DNA of 64,000 nucleotides from Spodoptera frugiperda. Taxonomy: Eukaryota; Arthropoda; Insecta; Lepidoptera; Noctuidae. Shown here one piece after another: positions 1 through 12,300 of this stretch. The translations under genes and the position numbers were made by a program. Each line of letters starts with the position of its first letter. Positions within the stretch are counted from its first letter, which is position 1. The DNA is taken from NCBI RefSeq assembly GCF_023101765.2, contig NC_064234.1, positions 1,922,001-1,986,000 on the forward strand. Reading direction: 5' to 3'. The notes beneath the pieces are model-generated. The model did not search any database. It worked only from the letters and a program-made list of their open reading frames with translations, and had not been told where the DNA came from.

Positions 1-1004
1 AGGTTGGCGATCTATTTTCGGAAGTAGGAGAAATGGGCCAAACCAATATTCGAACTTCCACTCCTACGATGTCATCCATTTCGCTCCCTCGTCCGCCTTC
101 GAGACGGTCAGAAGGTGACTTCCGCACCGCAGGCTCCTCGGGGTCACGCGGTCCTTCACCCCTTACTATCGGCATGGCGGATACTATACCGTTGGCTGTC
201 GCTTTCCATGAGATTATTCATTCCTATTTCCGTGGTACGGAAGAATCCAAGTGCCAAGTTAAAATGTCAGGAGACATGATGCTCTCCTTCCCCACCGGCA
301 TCGTTGGCGTATTGGCTAATAATCCGAACCCAGCTAAATTGTGTTTCAGACTGAAAAACATTCATAGATTGGACAATGTGCTACCTAACAAACAGTTGAT
401 TAGTATTAATGCGATGATGTCGACTCGCGATAATACGGTGGTTGAGTTTAACATGCCAGCTTTAACGTCACTACTGAAACGGCAGTCTGAGAAGAATCCT
501 ACAGCGCAGTACTTCAACGTAGATATACTTAAATACCAAGTGCGACCCAAAGCCGGCGCCGCATCATGTCCGCTTCAAATGGTATCTTATTGGAAGTGTG
601 AACAAGATCATACTGACTTAAAAGTCGATTATAAATATAACTTGCACGCAATGAGTCCGCCATCTCCTCTGCTGAACGTATCAGTTTGCGTGCCTATGAA
701 TGGGGGAGTTAAGAACGTGATTGCGATGCCGAAAACCGCATGGAGTGGAGAAAATGAGCAAGCAATGTGGCGCTTCACAGAGCTGTCACAGCATTCGGAG
801 GACAGGGGCGTGGGCTCGCTGAAGGCGCGTTTCGAGCTGGGCAAAGGTCCATCTAGTAAAGCAACGATTTCGGCGCAATTCAACTGCGAGGGCGCGACCC
901 TCTCCGGCATTGAGTTCGAACTAATAGGCAGCGGCTACCGACTGTCCCTCGTAAAGCGACGGTTCGTCTCTGGGAAATACATTTGTGATAGTGATTTGAA
1001 CTGA
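1..1004 (+). CDS. FCHO2: FCHO-type endocytic adaptor, C-terminal mu-homology domain (5' partial)
   Basis: The frame is open from base 3 to the TGA at 1002-1004 and gives 333 residues. About 55 Ser/Pro-rich linker residues come first, then a mu-homology domain (roughly residues 55-333) starting near GPSPLTIGMADTIPLAVAF and including FPTGIVGVLANNPNPAKLCF and VLPNKQLI. These match the FCHO1/2 (insect FCHo) muHD as I know it. FCHO proteins bend membrane through an N-terminal F-BAR domain, which would lie upstream of the window, and start clathrin-coated pits by recruiting Eps15/intersectin and activating AP-2. The whole muHD sits in one exon. Bases 1-2 are AG, so base 3 could be the exon's first base, but the frame may simply continue upstream. 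The symbol is by family; insects usually have one FCHO gene. It is read toward SH3BP5, which starts about 2.3 kb downstream on the same strand. Confidence 0.88.
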   Translation, partial: VGDLFSEVGEMGQTNIRTSTPTMSSISLPRPPSRRSEGDFRTAGSSGSRGPSPLTIGMADTIPLAVAFHEIIHSYFRGTEESKCQVKMSGDMMLSFPTGIVGVLANNPNPAKLCFRLKNIHRLDNVLPNKQLISINAMMSTRDNTVVEFNMPALTSLLKRQSEKNPTAQYFNVDILKYQVRPKAGAASCPLQMVSYWKCEQDHTDLKVDYKYNLHAMSPPSPLLNVSVCVPMNGGVKNVIAMPKTAWSGENEQAMWRFTELSQHSEDRGVGSLKARFELGKGPSSKATISAQFNCEGATLSGIEFELIGSGYRLSLVKRRFVSGKYICDSDLN

Positions 1005-3326
1005 TTGGTCCAAAACACTTATGAATACACATGTTTGTATATAGATCTTGTTGTCGTATATTCGGAGCGTGTATATGGGATGTGTAGGTTTCTGTACTAC
1101 ATGTTTCTTGTGTGTATATGTTTTGGTACCTTATAGGACTGTTTCCTGTCCACAAAAAATAATTTACAATAATGTATCACAACATTGTTTGTCAATTTTC
1201 GAGTTAAATTGTTAGTTGTTAATTTGGAAATTGTATTAATTAATGATTAGGGGTATAATTAATTATGTTTCACATCTACTAACTTATTTTTCAGAATAGT
1301 TAATGTGCCATTTTTACTGTATTTTGTAAATTTCCATGTGAGGACTTGACTGTTGCACTGATACATGATACAATAAACACAATTATTTTGTTCACAAACT
1401 ACTAGGTAGGTACTCAGCCTATTTTTATAAAGATACATCACATTTTATATTAATTGATTGAATATCCAAACTTTCTCGTCAATTTACTTGAAAGTCTTAT
1501 CAAAGAATTAGCAATAATTGAATTATTGTTTTGTTTACCTACTGCTGAGCAGACTTACTAAATAATTAAACCTTTGAATTTTACTTGGTAGTTGTATAAC
1601 CCCAGGATACAAAGCTTTAAAGCAATAATATTATATCATTAACTTGGGTGTGTTGTATGGAATAATTATCACTTGAATTAATATTTTTAATTATTCTGAG
1701 GTCAATGATTAATACTTATAGCAATTTCTCTTTAGATTAAACAAACAGCAATTGCATATTTAATATTCAAGTTAAAATTATTTTTTGTTTGTACAATTGT
1801 GTTTTTGTATTGCATCTGTTTATATTTTTGTAAAGGCCTAAGGCATGCAACTATTGAAAACTATGACAAGGCCACAAACCACTATTAAAGAATTACTTGT
1901 TTATATTTTTAATTATTTCATTTATAAATGTGAAGTTTGACACTAACATTCATGATTAAACTGATGTAAATTAAATTAGATAAAACTTATTTCCGAATGA
2001 AGCATATTCTTGATTTTACGATTGAATCTGTTAAAACAGTTCACATAAAGATGTCGTCACTTAAAAAAAAAACTCGAATGTGTACTGTACCTACTTATTT
2101 CCTTTTAATCATACTGGTACTCCGCTATTCCATGCAATCCTTTAAGTTACATATTTTTATTGAATAATATTTTCATTGTAATAAATTAGGTAATTAGTGT
2201 CAAATATCACACAAATAAAACATTATTATCATTAATTAATATAACTATTTTTTAATATAAATACATTACATTATTATTGCAAGTAAGATTCATTGAATCT
2301 CCGTGTTGCATAATGTACTATCATTGTTTCTATTGTAATTCTCAACATATTCTAATTAAACATGTTGATGTTGTATTTTTGTAGTCAGCATTTAGATTTC
2401 GACCACCGGAGAGGATTTTTTGATAATGTAGAAATTTATTTTTTTATGTTTGCAATACCATTATGAAGAGTAACTTATTAAATAATTCTAACTCATTTAT
2501 ATGTAATCTCATATTGTAATTTTTATATTAAAATAAAAATCATTAATTATCCCAGCGGCCTAATGTGAGTTACGAAATAGCTAAGTGACTAACTTTACCA
2601 AAAGTTAACGTGTTCATATAATACGATTTATTATATTAAAGGTCAAACCATATAATAAATAGTACCTACAACTGAACCATTCCATTATTACTATTATTGT
2701 CTCATAATTAAGTATTATTTTATTACTATTAAAATAATATATCTAAATATCTATGTATCACAATTTATTCTTTTTAACATATTATTATAAAGGTGCGTAG
2801 CTATTCGGCTGAGTTTAAAAAAAGAACGTATTCAAAAATCTCTTTTTCTTTTTATAAAAAAATAATTAGATAAAAAAAAATTTTGCTAAATGCGTAATAA
2901 AATATTTTTGTAACGTAAAATTTATCGCATGTATGGATTATGATTATAATGTAAAACTATGTTAATTTGAAATAAAATGTAATTTAGCATTTATGTAGTT
3001 ATTTTATTAGTGTTGTTTTATAATAATAATATCGTCACAATAGTTAATGAAATGGGCGTAAAAATATGTAAGTAATGCTTTTTAGTTCGCTTTTGTTTGT
3101 AGGGACAGGAAACGTTCGTCGTATAAGGTACAGTTAGATAACTTGTGATATTTTGTCTTTTATCTAGACATAAGTGATAAATGTTGGTACAGTGATAACC
3201 GTTGATGAATCTATAGTAATGTCGCGGATGTTTCCCGTCTCTACATGTTGCTTGCTGTTACCATTCGTTTGGGAGTACAATGTGCGTGTGCCGTGCGATT
3301 GTCTCAAGTTCTTCAATAACTTCCAG
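1005..3326 (+). other. FCHO 3' UTR and AT-rich spacer before SH3BP5
   Basis: Very AT-rich, with no supported gene. The first AATAAA after the FCHO stop is at 1372-1377, about 370 bases downstream, so a 3' UTR ending near 1390-1410 is plausible. Further AATAAA hexamers follow, for example around 2178 and 2213. Nothing else is recognisable except an open frame from 3174 that runs into SH3BP5 exon A. An upstream SH3BP5 exon was looked for here and not found. Confidence 0.5.
1372..1377 (+). promoter_or_regulatory. Candidate polyadenylation signal for FCHO
   Basis: This is the first AATAAA after the FCHO stop codon. A T/G-containing stretch follows within 40 bases. It is only a candidate because the region is so AT-rich that chance hexamers are common. 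Confidence 0.4.
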
Positions 3327-3389
3327 GTGGAGCTCGAGAAGCTGAACGCAGCCACCGATGAGATCAACAAACTGGAATTGGAGCTAGAT
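3327..3389 (+). CDS. SH3BP5: SH3BP5 exon A
   Basis: Twenty-one codons (VELEKLNAATDEINKLELEL then D) between acceptor TTCCAG and donor GTGAGT, phase 0 at both ends. This is the first coiled-coil segment of the family. The same frame is open upstream, with an in-frame ATG at 3219 that would add 36 residues (MSRMFPVST...) unlike known family N-termini. I prefer a spliced start. Confidence 0.82.
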
Positions 3390-6300
3390 GTGAGTTACTT
3401 CCAATTTATCTCCTTAAACCGCAAAATGTCTTAGTCTAGGCTAGTCAACAAAATATTCCGTAGCTAACTATAATGGCTTAAATTGATTTTTATGGATGAT
3501 ACGCTTAGTATAATAATTAATAACGGTTATACGTATTACGGATAATTATGACTTCAATAAATTGCACTCAAATTAATTGCATCTAATGGCTTAACTACAT
3601 TAAAAAAGGAACTATGTATTTCCTTCAATTCTTAGCTAAAATTGAGTTACAAAGAACCTCGAAAAATACTTTCCTAAACAGCTTTACTTATTTCTAACCG
3701 AAGTCATGGGTAATATGATTGACCCCTTTGCAACTTAACTGACAAATGTCACGAATTGTACATATTTTTGTTAATAGCGGCTCCGTAAAAACAAAAAACA
3801 AAAACTAGGGCACTCTAATAGCTTGGCATTCTTGGATATTTACAGTGAAGACTGCCTTACTTAGTACGAATGTAAAATTGTTGTATTCAACTTGGCAGGC
3901 TTTTCCATTTAACCCCGTGAACTATTTTTGTAGACAGGGTGTGACTTGTTTAGGGTAGGTCCAAATTTATTCCAGTTGTAGGAATGTTTAAATATCGCAT
4001 AGGATAATTTATTTTTTGACCCGGTGGCACACATAGTTTGAGGTGTGAATATTGTTGTCTCGCCATTTAGAAATCCCATAGGACATATTCTATGGGCTTA
4101 ATTCAAGGCTTGGTATATTATTTATACCACGACGGTGGCAAGAAAGCACACGGCCTACCTGATGGTAATTGGTTATCGTGGCCTATGAACGCTTGGTATT
4201 AAAAATAGCCTATAACAGTAAGGTTCCTTTTTCTACAAATATTTTGTATTGTAGAGTAGAAAAACGTAGGAAGTTACTGTTTGTACAAGCAGACATCATT
4301 GAGTCATCATGAGCGGAACATGAATATGTAATTATCACTTTGTGTGTAGACACTAAATTCCACATTTATCTGTATTTAGCAGCGTATGAGGAAATGTTCT
4401 CGAATCAGATAATATGCATTTAAGAGACGTCTAGATTTTTTCTATATTTTTTCGTCTAGAGTTTAGGAAACAAACTGTCGTACAGGAAATTACGCCTTTG
4501 TCGCATGGACGAATCTACTGCAGTCCTGCTATTAAGAATTTACGAAGGTCATGACGTGACTCTCTATTTCTTTACACATTCCTTTAGTCTCCTCCATATT
4601 CAGACATCCAAAAAGTTGTTCTAAATTGCTTTTATTTTATACACTATCGAAAAGAACTATCCGAATACCGGGTTACTTAATGGTGCTAAGTTTAAATACT
4701 TCCTTACTGTCATCAGTCTGATAAAACTATCGATGTTATCAAAAACAAAAACACGAAGAAAGTGAACATCATAACATAGAATCGATAAAGCGTAACGTTT
4801 GTTTTTCCAATAATAACTGGCCTAGATAAAAGATATTAATGATTTACGACCAAAACGAGGTCTTGGAATTATTTCACTTCGTCATTGTGCTAAGTGGCAG
4901 ACATTTTCACGACTATTTTTGTGTCTGGCATGATTCATAGCATTTTATAGCCTAATTTTGAAAGTGATGCCTTTAATCTAGGCGCTATGATAGGCAAAAA
5001 CCTTTGTTTTATTATAATTAATGAAGTCTTGCCTACGTTCAAGGATAAGTTTTATGCTGGTATCCAAAAAGGATTAGGGTGTCAAAGGAGTTGGAGTTTC
5101 TTTTGAGGCCGTATATTTTAGTAATTAAGGTTTATTTCTTTAGTATTACGCTAAAATGTCTTTTGAAATAATTTCTAAATGGATTGGAAATTCTAGCTGA
5201 AAGAATATAACAAGATGACACAGGGATTTTTCCAAGCCATTTTTCAATGCTATCTTGCAGTCCCATAAAATACGCGATTTTTCTATCCGATTGAGCACCG
5301 ACTGCAGTGGTTTCTATACGAACAATAAATGTAGTTGATTGCAATCGATCGAACAAAGTTCACCTTCCAAGTCGGTACAATATTTAACGGAGTAAGTGAA
5401 GCCCTACGTAGGCAGGTTGGCACTAAAGAGGCCCTTTATCTAATTTTACGTTGACCTTGAGGAAACGTAGGCACAAACCGACGGTAACTTAATATATTCT
5501 TCATATCTGGAGTAAATTGAATTCCAGATTTCGCTGCGTCTTGTATCGTGGGTGATATGAGATATCTTGACATAGGTATTTTTCCTTTTCATAATATTTT
5601 CGCGTGTACATTGCGACTGAAATCAGAAGCATGATATCTATAGGTAGGTACCTATTTTGGAGCATTAAGTGGTTATTTGATGTTTGATTTCCCAAATACA
5701 CATAACATAGCCAGCGAAATCTGGGTGTCACAACACACTTCTGCTAGAAAAATAGAGAAATAATACACTTAAACTTTCATGTGCCATTCTGTCCTTTTGC
5801 TGCATAAGCAACTATTGAGATTTGGCAGCGGAATCGTTACGCTCAACAATTTTACTAACAAAATAACAACGGTACTCTGAACATTAAACATTAAAATTCA
5901 TAAACCAACTTCCGAGTGATCGATTGAAATTTCCTAAAATATCTTCAATGTCCCCGTTACACTTTACCGAGTAAAACGGAGTTTGGGACCGTCTTTAGTA
6001 ATTCACTCGGTTGGAGTAAATCAATTTGCTCAAGGTAATTTTTTCTCTTTGTTTTGCTTCGCTTTGAAGTTTAAGGCTCATTTCCCATGACAAGAAATAT
6101 CTCTGCGTTCATAATGTACGCGTTTGTGTTTATGGGAATTTGAGGTTATTTTTAGTCTTTTGTTTGTAACTTGCGCTCTATTTGAAAGTTTGTTTTGACC
6201 GTACTATCGTGGACTGGACTATTATAGCAGTCCAATTAAGACTTACAATTTCGTGACTAGTTTTTATTTGATAAAAATGTACTTTAGTTGAATTAAATTA

Positions 6301-9300
6301 ACCGTTGCAACATTTACGCTTAGCGACTAATTTCGCAGTTAATTTTTATTTCAACAAATTCTACAATTGAATCTAATTACTTTTATGTTTTATTAATAGC
6401 CGTATCAAAATAAATTGCTACTGCAGTGTTCGTGTAGTTTTTTCTTGTGGTTTCTAAGTTAGCTTAAGACCCAGTTGGTAATTGCAGTGCCCGGTATAAT
6501 TACTGCGGACTGCCATTTGTGCAGAAGTAGGTACAGTGCAGTGGTGTCGCCTAACAAACAAGATGAAAGAAATCCTGTTATGTGCGTTCCACTCCGTAGT
6601 TCAGTGAGACGGGCCCGTTAACTAGGCTGTTTTTGCAAGGTTTACTCTACGCGAGTACTTGTCTAAGTAACTTAAGATTTTGAATAAAGATAAAATCATG
6701 TCCTGATATTTTCTGCAATGGTAACCAAAGATCTTCCTACTTTTCGGTACCTAGTAGTTTGATTAGTTCCACGGTCATAGAGGAAATACAGTTTTTGTCA
6801 TATTGGAAACGTCGGGAAGAGAAAATCTGTGATAGTTAGTCTTTTCGGTAATTGAATTCCTTTTGGATTAAGGTCTTCTTCATACTTTGTATTGCAATTG
6901 CGAAGACTTGCTCAACAAAATAGTGTCAAGTATCTAAGATTTAGTTATTGTTTTTAATCCATATTGTTTGAGAAGAAACAACACGTTTATTTTCATTTTA
7001 TAGCATTCTTGTTTACAGCTTATCGAGAGTGCAGCGGTTAATCTTCATGACCATCTCTACAGTAGTGACTGATTAAACTTGAAACCGATTCGCATTAATC
7101 ATATTTATTGATAAGAAAGCAAAGCTAATCGTTTGTGACAAATACAGGTGCTTAAAACAATAAAATCAATGCAGTGTTGAGTATGTCTTGCATCTTCTAT
7201 GCAACTCTTAGTCTTATTGCGGAAGCCATACCATCTTGATGAATTCCAACCTAAAAATATTTCCTGAAAAATAATTTGCTTTACACTTAAAGTAATTTAT
7301 TTATAAAACATTGTACCAATTCTTTAAACATTATAAATGATGGACAAAAGTTCAAGGTTAACTTACTAAGTGATTAATTTACCAAAGAAATCTAACTGTT
7401 TCGTTTTACTTAGAACCTGACAGATATGCTTCAGTGCTCTCCAACGTTGTATGCAGCATGTTCATTATAAATCACGTACAGATTTGTTAAACTCTTGGTT
7501 GTATGGCCATGTAGCAATATCAGAAATACCAATGCATTGACATTATAATAAGAGTCAAGGCGAGGCAGACTGCAGAGTTTATAAGTTAATGCTAGAAGTG
7601 CGACCGTGGTATATTGGGTTTCAAAAGTTGCTATCTAAATGTTACATGTTATCCAAATCGGTACAGCAGTTTTTGATGTTAGATCCACATAAAATGTCGC
7701 GTTTAAAGTAAACAACAGTAATGCTACGTCCATAAATAGAGTTCCTAGTTTTACGACCGTTTCCGCCCCTTTTTATATTTAGAAAATTATCAATAACCGA
7801 ATGTTCAGCAGCTGTCTATAACCGAATTCGTATGTAATCAGTGAAAAGGGAAAGTGACATTTTAGGAGATAGTACCTTTCCTTTCCTGTTCTACTACAAG
7901 CACATTTGTTCTTTCTTAACTTTGGAAGACTTTCCAGAATTAAAATATAAGACGTTCACATTAACAATAGAACTGTCTTTGTCCAATACCTCAACACCTG
8001 TTCATTAAATAGATATCAACAACAATACTATCAGACGTAGAAGGTACGTCAGCGAGTGATACGACGGAGGTCGGCGCGGGCGCAGCTAGCGTAGATTAGG
8101 TCAATTACAGCGGCCAACGTATGACACCACATCATACTTGTTGTGTGATGTAACTCGTAATATTTGTACCATTTGGAATGTTTTGTTGAAATATGTAGAT
8201 TGTAGGTACTTGGAAAGTGGGCACCGTTCTAGAAAATATGATAATTTTGATATACGGAATTTAGCTTAAGGTATGGTTAGGTTATTACTGTTAACATAAT
8301 TACCAGATTTATTATCAAGCATTATTAAAACACACCATTACAAGCACACATCGATTCTACCGATTCTATATCCTACGTAGGTACTGTAAATGCTCGACAA
8401 AGTATGTTTCTTGAGAATCGTCTCTTTGTTTTTAATATAATCTAGCGTAACATTCATAGAACATCCACACAGAAGCCATTTATAGAACATCCTTCCTCAT
8501 ACAATAATTTAAGTCTTTCAAATACTTTGAATCTATCATTATCAATATCATATCAGTTTATTAACCTCCATTACTGGACACCTCTCTTTCAAAGCATTTT
8601 GAATTATAGGACCCAAAGGATGAAGTAGAAAATATTAAAACATTTAGAACAAAGACCTCTCTTTCTCCAGGAGTCTATGAAAACATTCCACCTGCTCCTG
8701 AATGAGACGTCGCGTCGGCTGCAGGCGTGGACCAAGCGGTTGGGGACGTGTGTGGACAAGTCCAGACCTTACTACGATGCCGTGGCACTGGCCACCACTG
8801 CCAGGCAGGAGTGCCAGAAGGCTGCTGTACAGTTCCAGAGAGCTAGTGGTGAGTGACACCTATTTTTTATGTGTGAAAGAGTGCAGTCCTTGGTTCTGCA
8901 TCCCATAAAAGGGTAAGGATTTCCTTATGCATACCAAAGACAGATAGACAAAGGCTTATATCTATCCACTGCCTATTGACTTCGAATATTAGACATTCAT
9001 TAAGATATAAATTAAATGTTACGAACACAGACGTGTCATGGGTTTTCTAAACAGATGTTCAAGTTGCATGGTTTGGGTCAATAGTCATGTTGTTTTGTGG
9101 AATCAATTAAAACATAATTAATTTCATTCATACAACAGAATAAACCATACGGTATAGTATATAAGGTGTTCTAACATTATCTGCGTCGGCTTTAATAGAA
9201 TACAATAGTACGTATAAATTATTTATTATGCGTAATTTGTTGTTTCATACAAAAAAGTCTACATATTAAAGAACTATCTCTGTCAGTGTCTCTGTCGTTT

Positions 9301-12300
9301 CATTAATATAATCAATTGTTTTCTTTGATGTAAAGTTTCATCAATGAAATCAATTGTGTGTGATGCGACGGATCGTGCGTATTTATTAACCACTTAATGC
9401 AGAGTTTAGTCAATTTTTATTTAACTTCTTTATGTCCTCAAATTGAATTAACAGGTCTGGTGTACGAAATTTCTTCACTATTGTAGTCTGCAAACACAAC
9501 ACTACCTATCATAAAGCCGTGGCAGATACTTTTAGAACACATAGTATAGTAGTGTAAATTATTAATGCGGCTATCCAAATATTTTTGTATATTTATCAAA
9601 GTTATAATCTTTATCTAAGATTTATATTCACATAATCCTGTGACAGGCCGTGTCCATGATTACGCGCATTAATCGTAAATTATTCATAGATAACTACCTA
9701 ATTATATTAGGGGACTTCCAATATGTAAATATCAAATCAAAATTATGTTATCGGCAAATGCCTAAGTGACGTTTTTGATACCTAAACGTACATTTCAAAG
9801 AAGTATAAACGATTTTCTTAGTAGGTTTGTTGCGAAAATTGATTCAGATAGTATTCTTTAATAGGACAAGCCCGCCACAACCTCCCATACCGCTGCAACT
9901 CCTGTAAGCCAGGATCTACAGTAGATACAACTATGAAAACACCGGAACAATGAAGTCCGGCGCGTCCCAGGGACATGAATGACTGTCTTGAATATTCAGA
10001 TAGTATGGAATATTTTGTAAGACAAATACTTAAGTAGTTTGGACATAACTTGAATCGATATGTAGCTGACATGGCGACTCGATTCTTTAATCCCGGGAGT
10101 CCCTGTAACGGTCCCGGCGACTTGGCAACACTGCCAACTTGTAAAAGGTACTCGCGATATGATAAACATTTTTATTTGTACGATAACCTTAGGGAATTGT
10201 GTATTATCCGCACAGCATATTTTGTTAGAAGGAATTTCTATTTTATTTCGTAGTATTTACATTACATATTTGTTTGACATACCTTACGTAAATACATACA
10301 TGTTTTGTAATAAGGTACATAAATGACGTTTTTAAAGATGTTGTGGAATTTTTTGATAGTATTCAATTTGATCATACATGTTATGTATGAATTATTTTCT
10401 GTATCAAGTTGCGAAATAGTCTCGTGGCTTACTTGATTGAATTATGGCTTGCTTAATAAAATGTCGTTACCGTAGCCATAAGCAAAATTCCACAGGGGAC
10501 ATGCCAATCAGAGGCGAAAGTTACCCTAAAAAATCATTGCAAAGACTCATCAGACCACCACAGATGGTGCCCAGTGGGCTGACGTCTCATCCGGAGCTGC
10601 GGACTACCTAACTGACTTACGACTTAAAAAGCTGGAGTAGGAACGGGGTGGTTTTTACACACTCCCTGTCGCCTCGCCCAAGGAAGGGCAAGTCATTGGA
10701 TGACTTTCACTCCTCAAAAAATGGGTTTTCTATATAAACTAGTTACTATAAATAAATTTCATGCTGATAATAATAAATAATAATCTATAAAGATAATCAT
10801 CTCCTTGGCCTCAACCTTAACCTCAGCTTTTTCTAATTTCCGGCTACGATCCGTTCTCTAGTGAACGCAATTTCCGATATTCATATTCTAGGCCCCAGTT
10901 TTACTATTATAGTAATGTTTCCAAGACAGTATTTTATTAGAAAGGACGTCTAGAACGGACTTATAAAGTGTTTTGGTTGATGTATACTGTCTAAGTTTTT
11001 CCACCAGGGTTGTACTATATATCTATGGTGTGAGGTTGTAATAGCAAAGCTGTGAAACTTTGTGACCGTTTCCACTGATGCTAAGTTATGTAGCGGTGCG
11101 AGTAAGATGTGCTCTTACACACGACGCGGCGATTGTCGCGGAATGCTGCTCATGAATATGAGCCTCTAGCATGGCTTGAAACTAGTCGAGTTCCTCGTCA
11201 AAACAGTACGTGAGTAAGCCGATAACATAATAATTAACCTTCAAGAAGGTCATGGGGTTGTTCTTGTTATAGAATATGTGATTAATTTTATCAAGGCCTC
11301 GGTCTTTTGAAGATATACCAAAAGTAATTATGTTTCTAATCGATATAAGTTATTTAAGGGGGGGAAATCATCCAATGACTTCTCTGACCTTGGGCGAGGC
11401 GAGAGGGAGTGTCAGACTTTTACTGACTAAAAACTACCCCGATCCTACTCCTTATTTTCGAGCCGGAGCCCCAGTAAACCCGCTAGGTAGTTCGCAGCTC
11501 CGGTGAGGATATTAGTAGGTAGAGTTTGATTATATTGATAGCAATTAAAATTACTTTTACTTTTAATTAATATGTTCGATACACAGTTTAGAGAATTAAT
11601 TACAAGTTAAGTTAGTTAGTAGTTAAATATAACACACGCATGTCTTGTTATAAACAAGGTTTTATTACTAAACGGAGACACACAAATACTTCACTACAAC
11701 ACATCATTATGTCTTCGTGTTAATAGTTAGACATTGCTATATTTGTCCATATCACGCAATAATAGTTCATTGACCCCATATTACACCAGTGGCAAATACA
11801 ACTAAATAAAGGTAAGGTTTAGATCATTCAGTTAGTTTTCACTTTGTTTAATTAAATTAAACCGCATCGTTAACGCGTACGTTAACCTTAATACCGGTGA
11901 AATGTGGCGTTTTGAATAATTAGTTTACATAGTCTATTTTATTAGTTAAGTATCCGCCATTTTGCGTATTCCCTAGACTGATATTAAGCCCTTTTTCAGG
12001 TCGCTATATCATAACGCTTTTACGGTTAATTGGAGAGAAAATAATGAAGTGGGTTTAGTACAATATTAATCGTATATTCTAAAGGTTGTTTATTTATATT
12101 TAACTAGCCGATGCCTGCGGATTCGTTCGTTCGATTACGGACTTTGTGGCTAATTAAAGTAGCCCTTCAAAATAGTCAGCCATTTCAGAGATTGGCGAGA
12201 ACAAAGATTTTAAAAAGATTATTTTAGTGTATGTGTATATCGTGTGTATTTCATATGCATGTAGTAAAAAGCGGTTATTTCAATATTACAAACAGACACT

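Noticed and set aside
8030..8100. GC-rich patch as the missing SH3BP5 exon
   Set aside because: No frame matches the expected helix start, and its position after exon A rules out a first exon.
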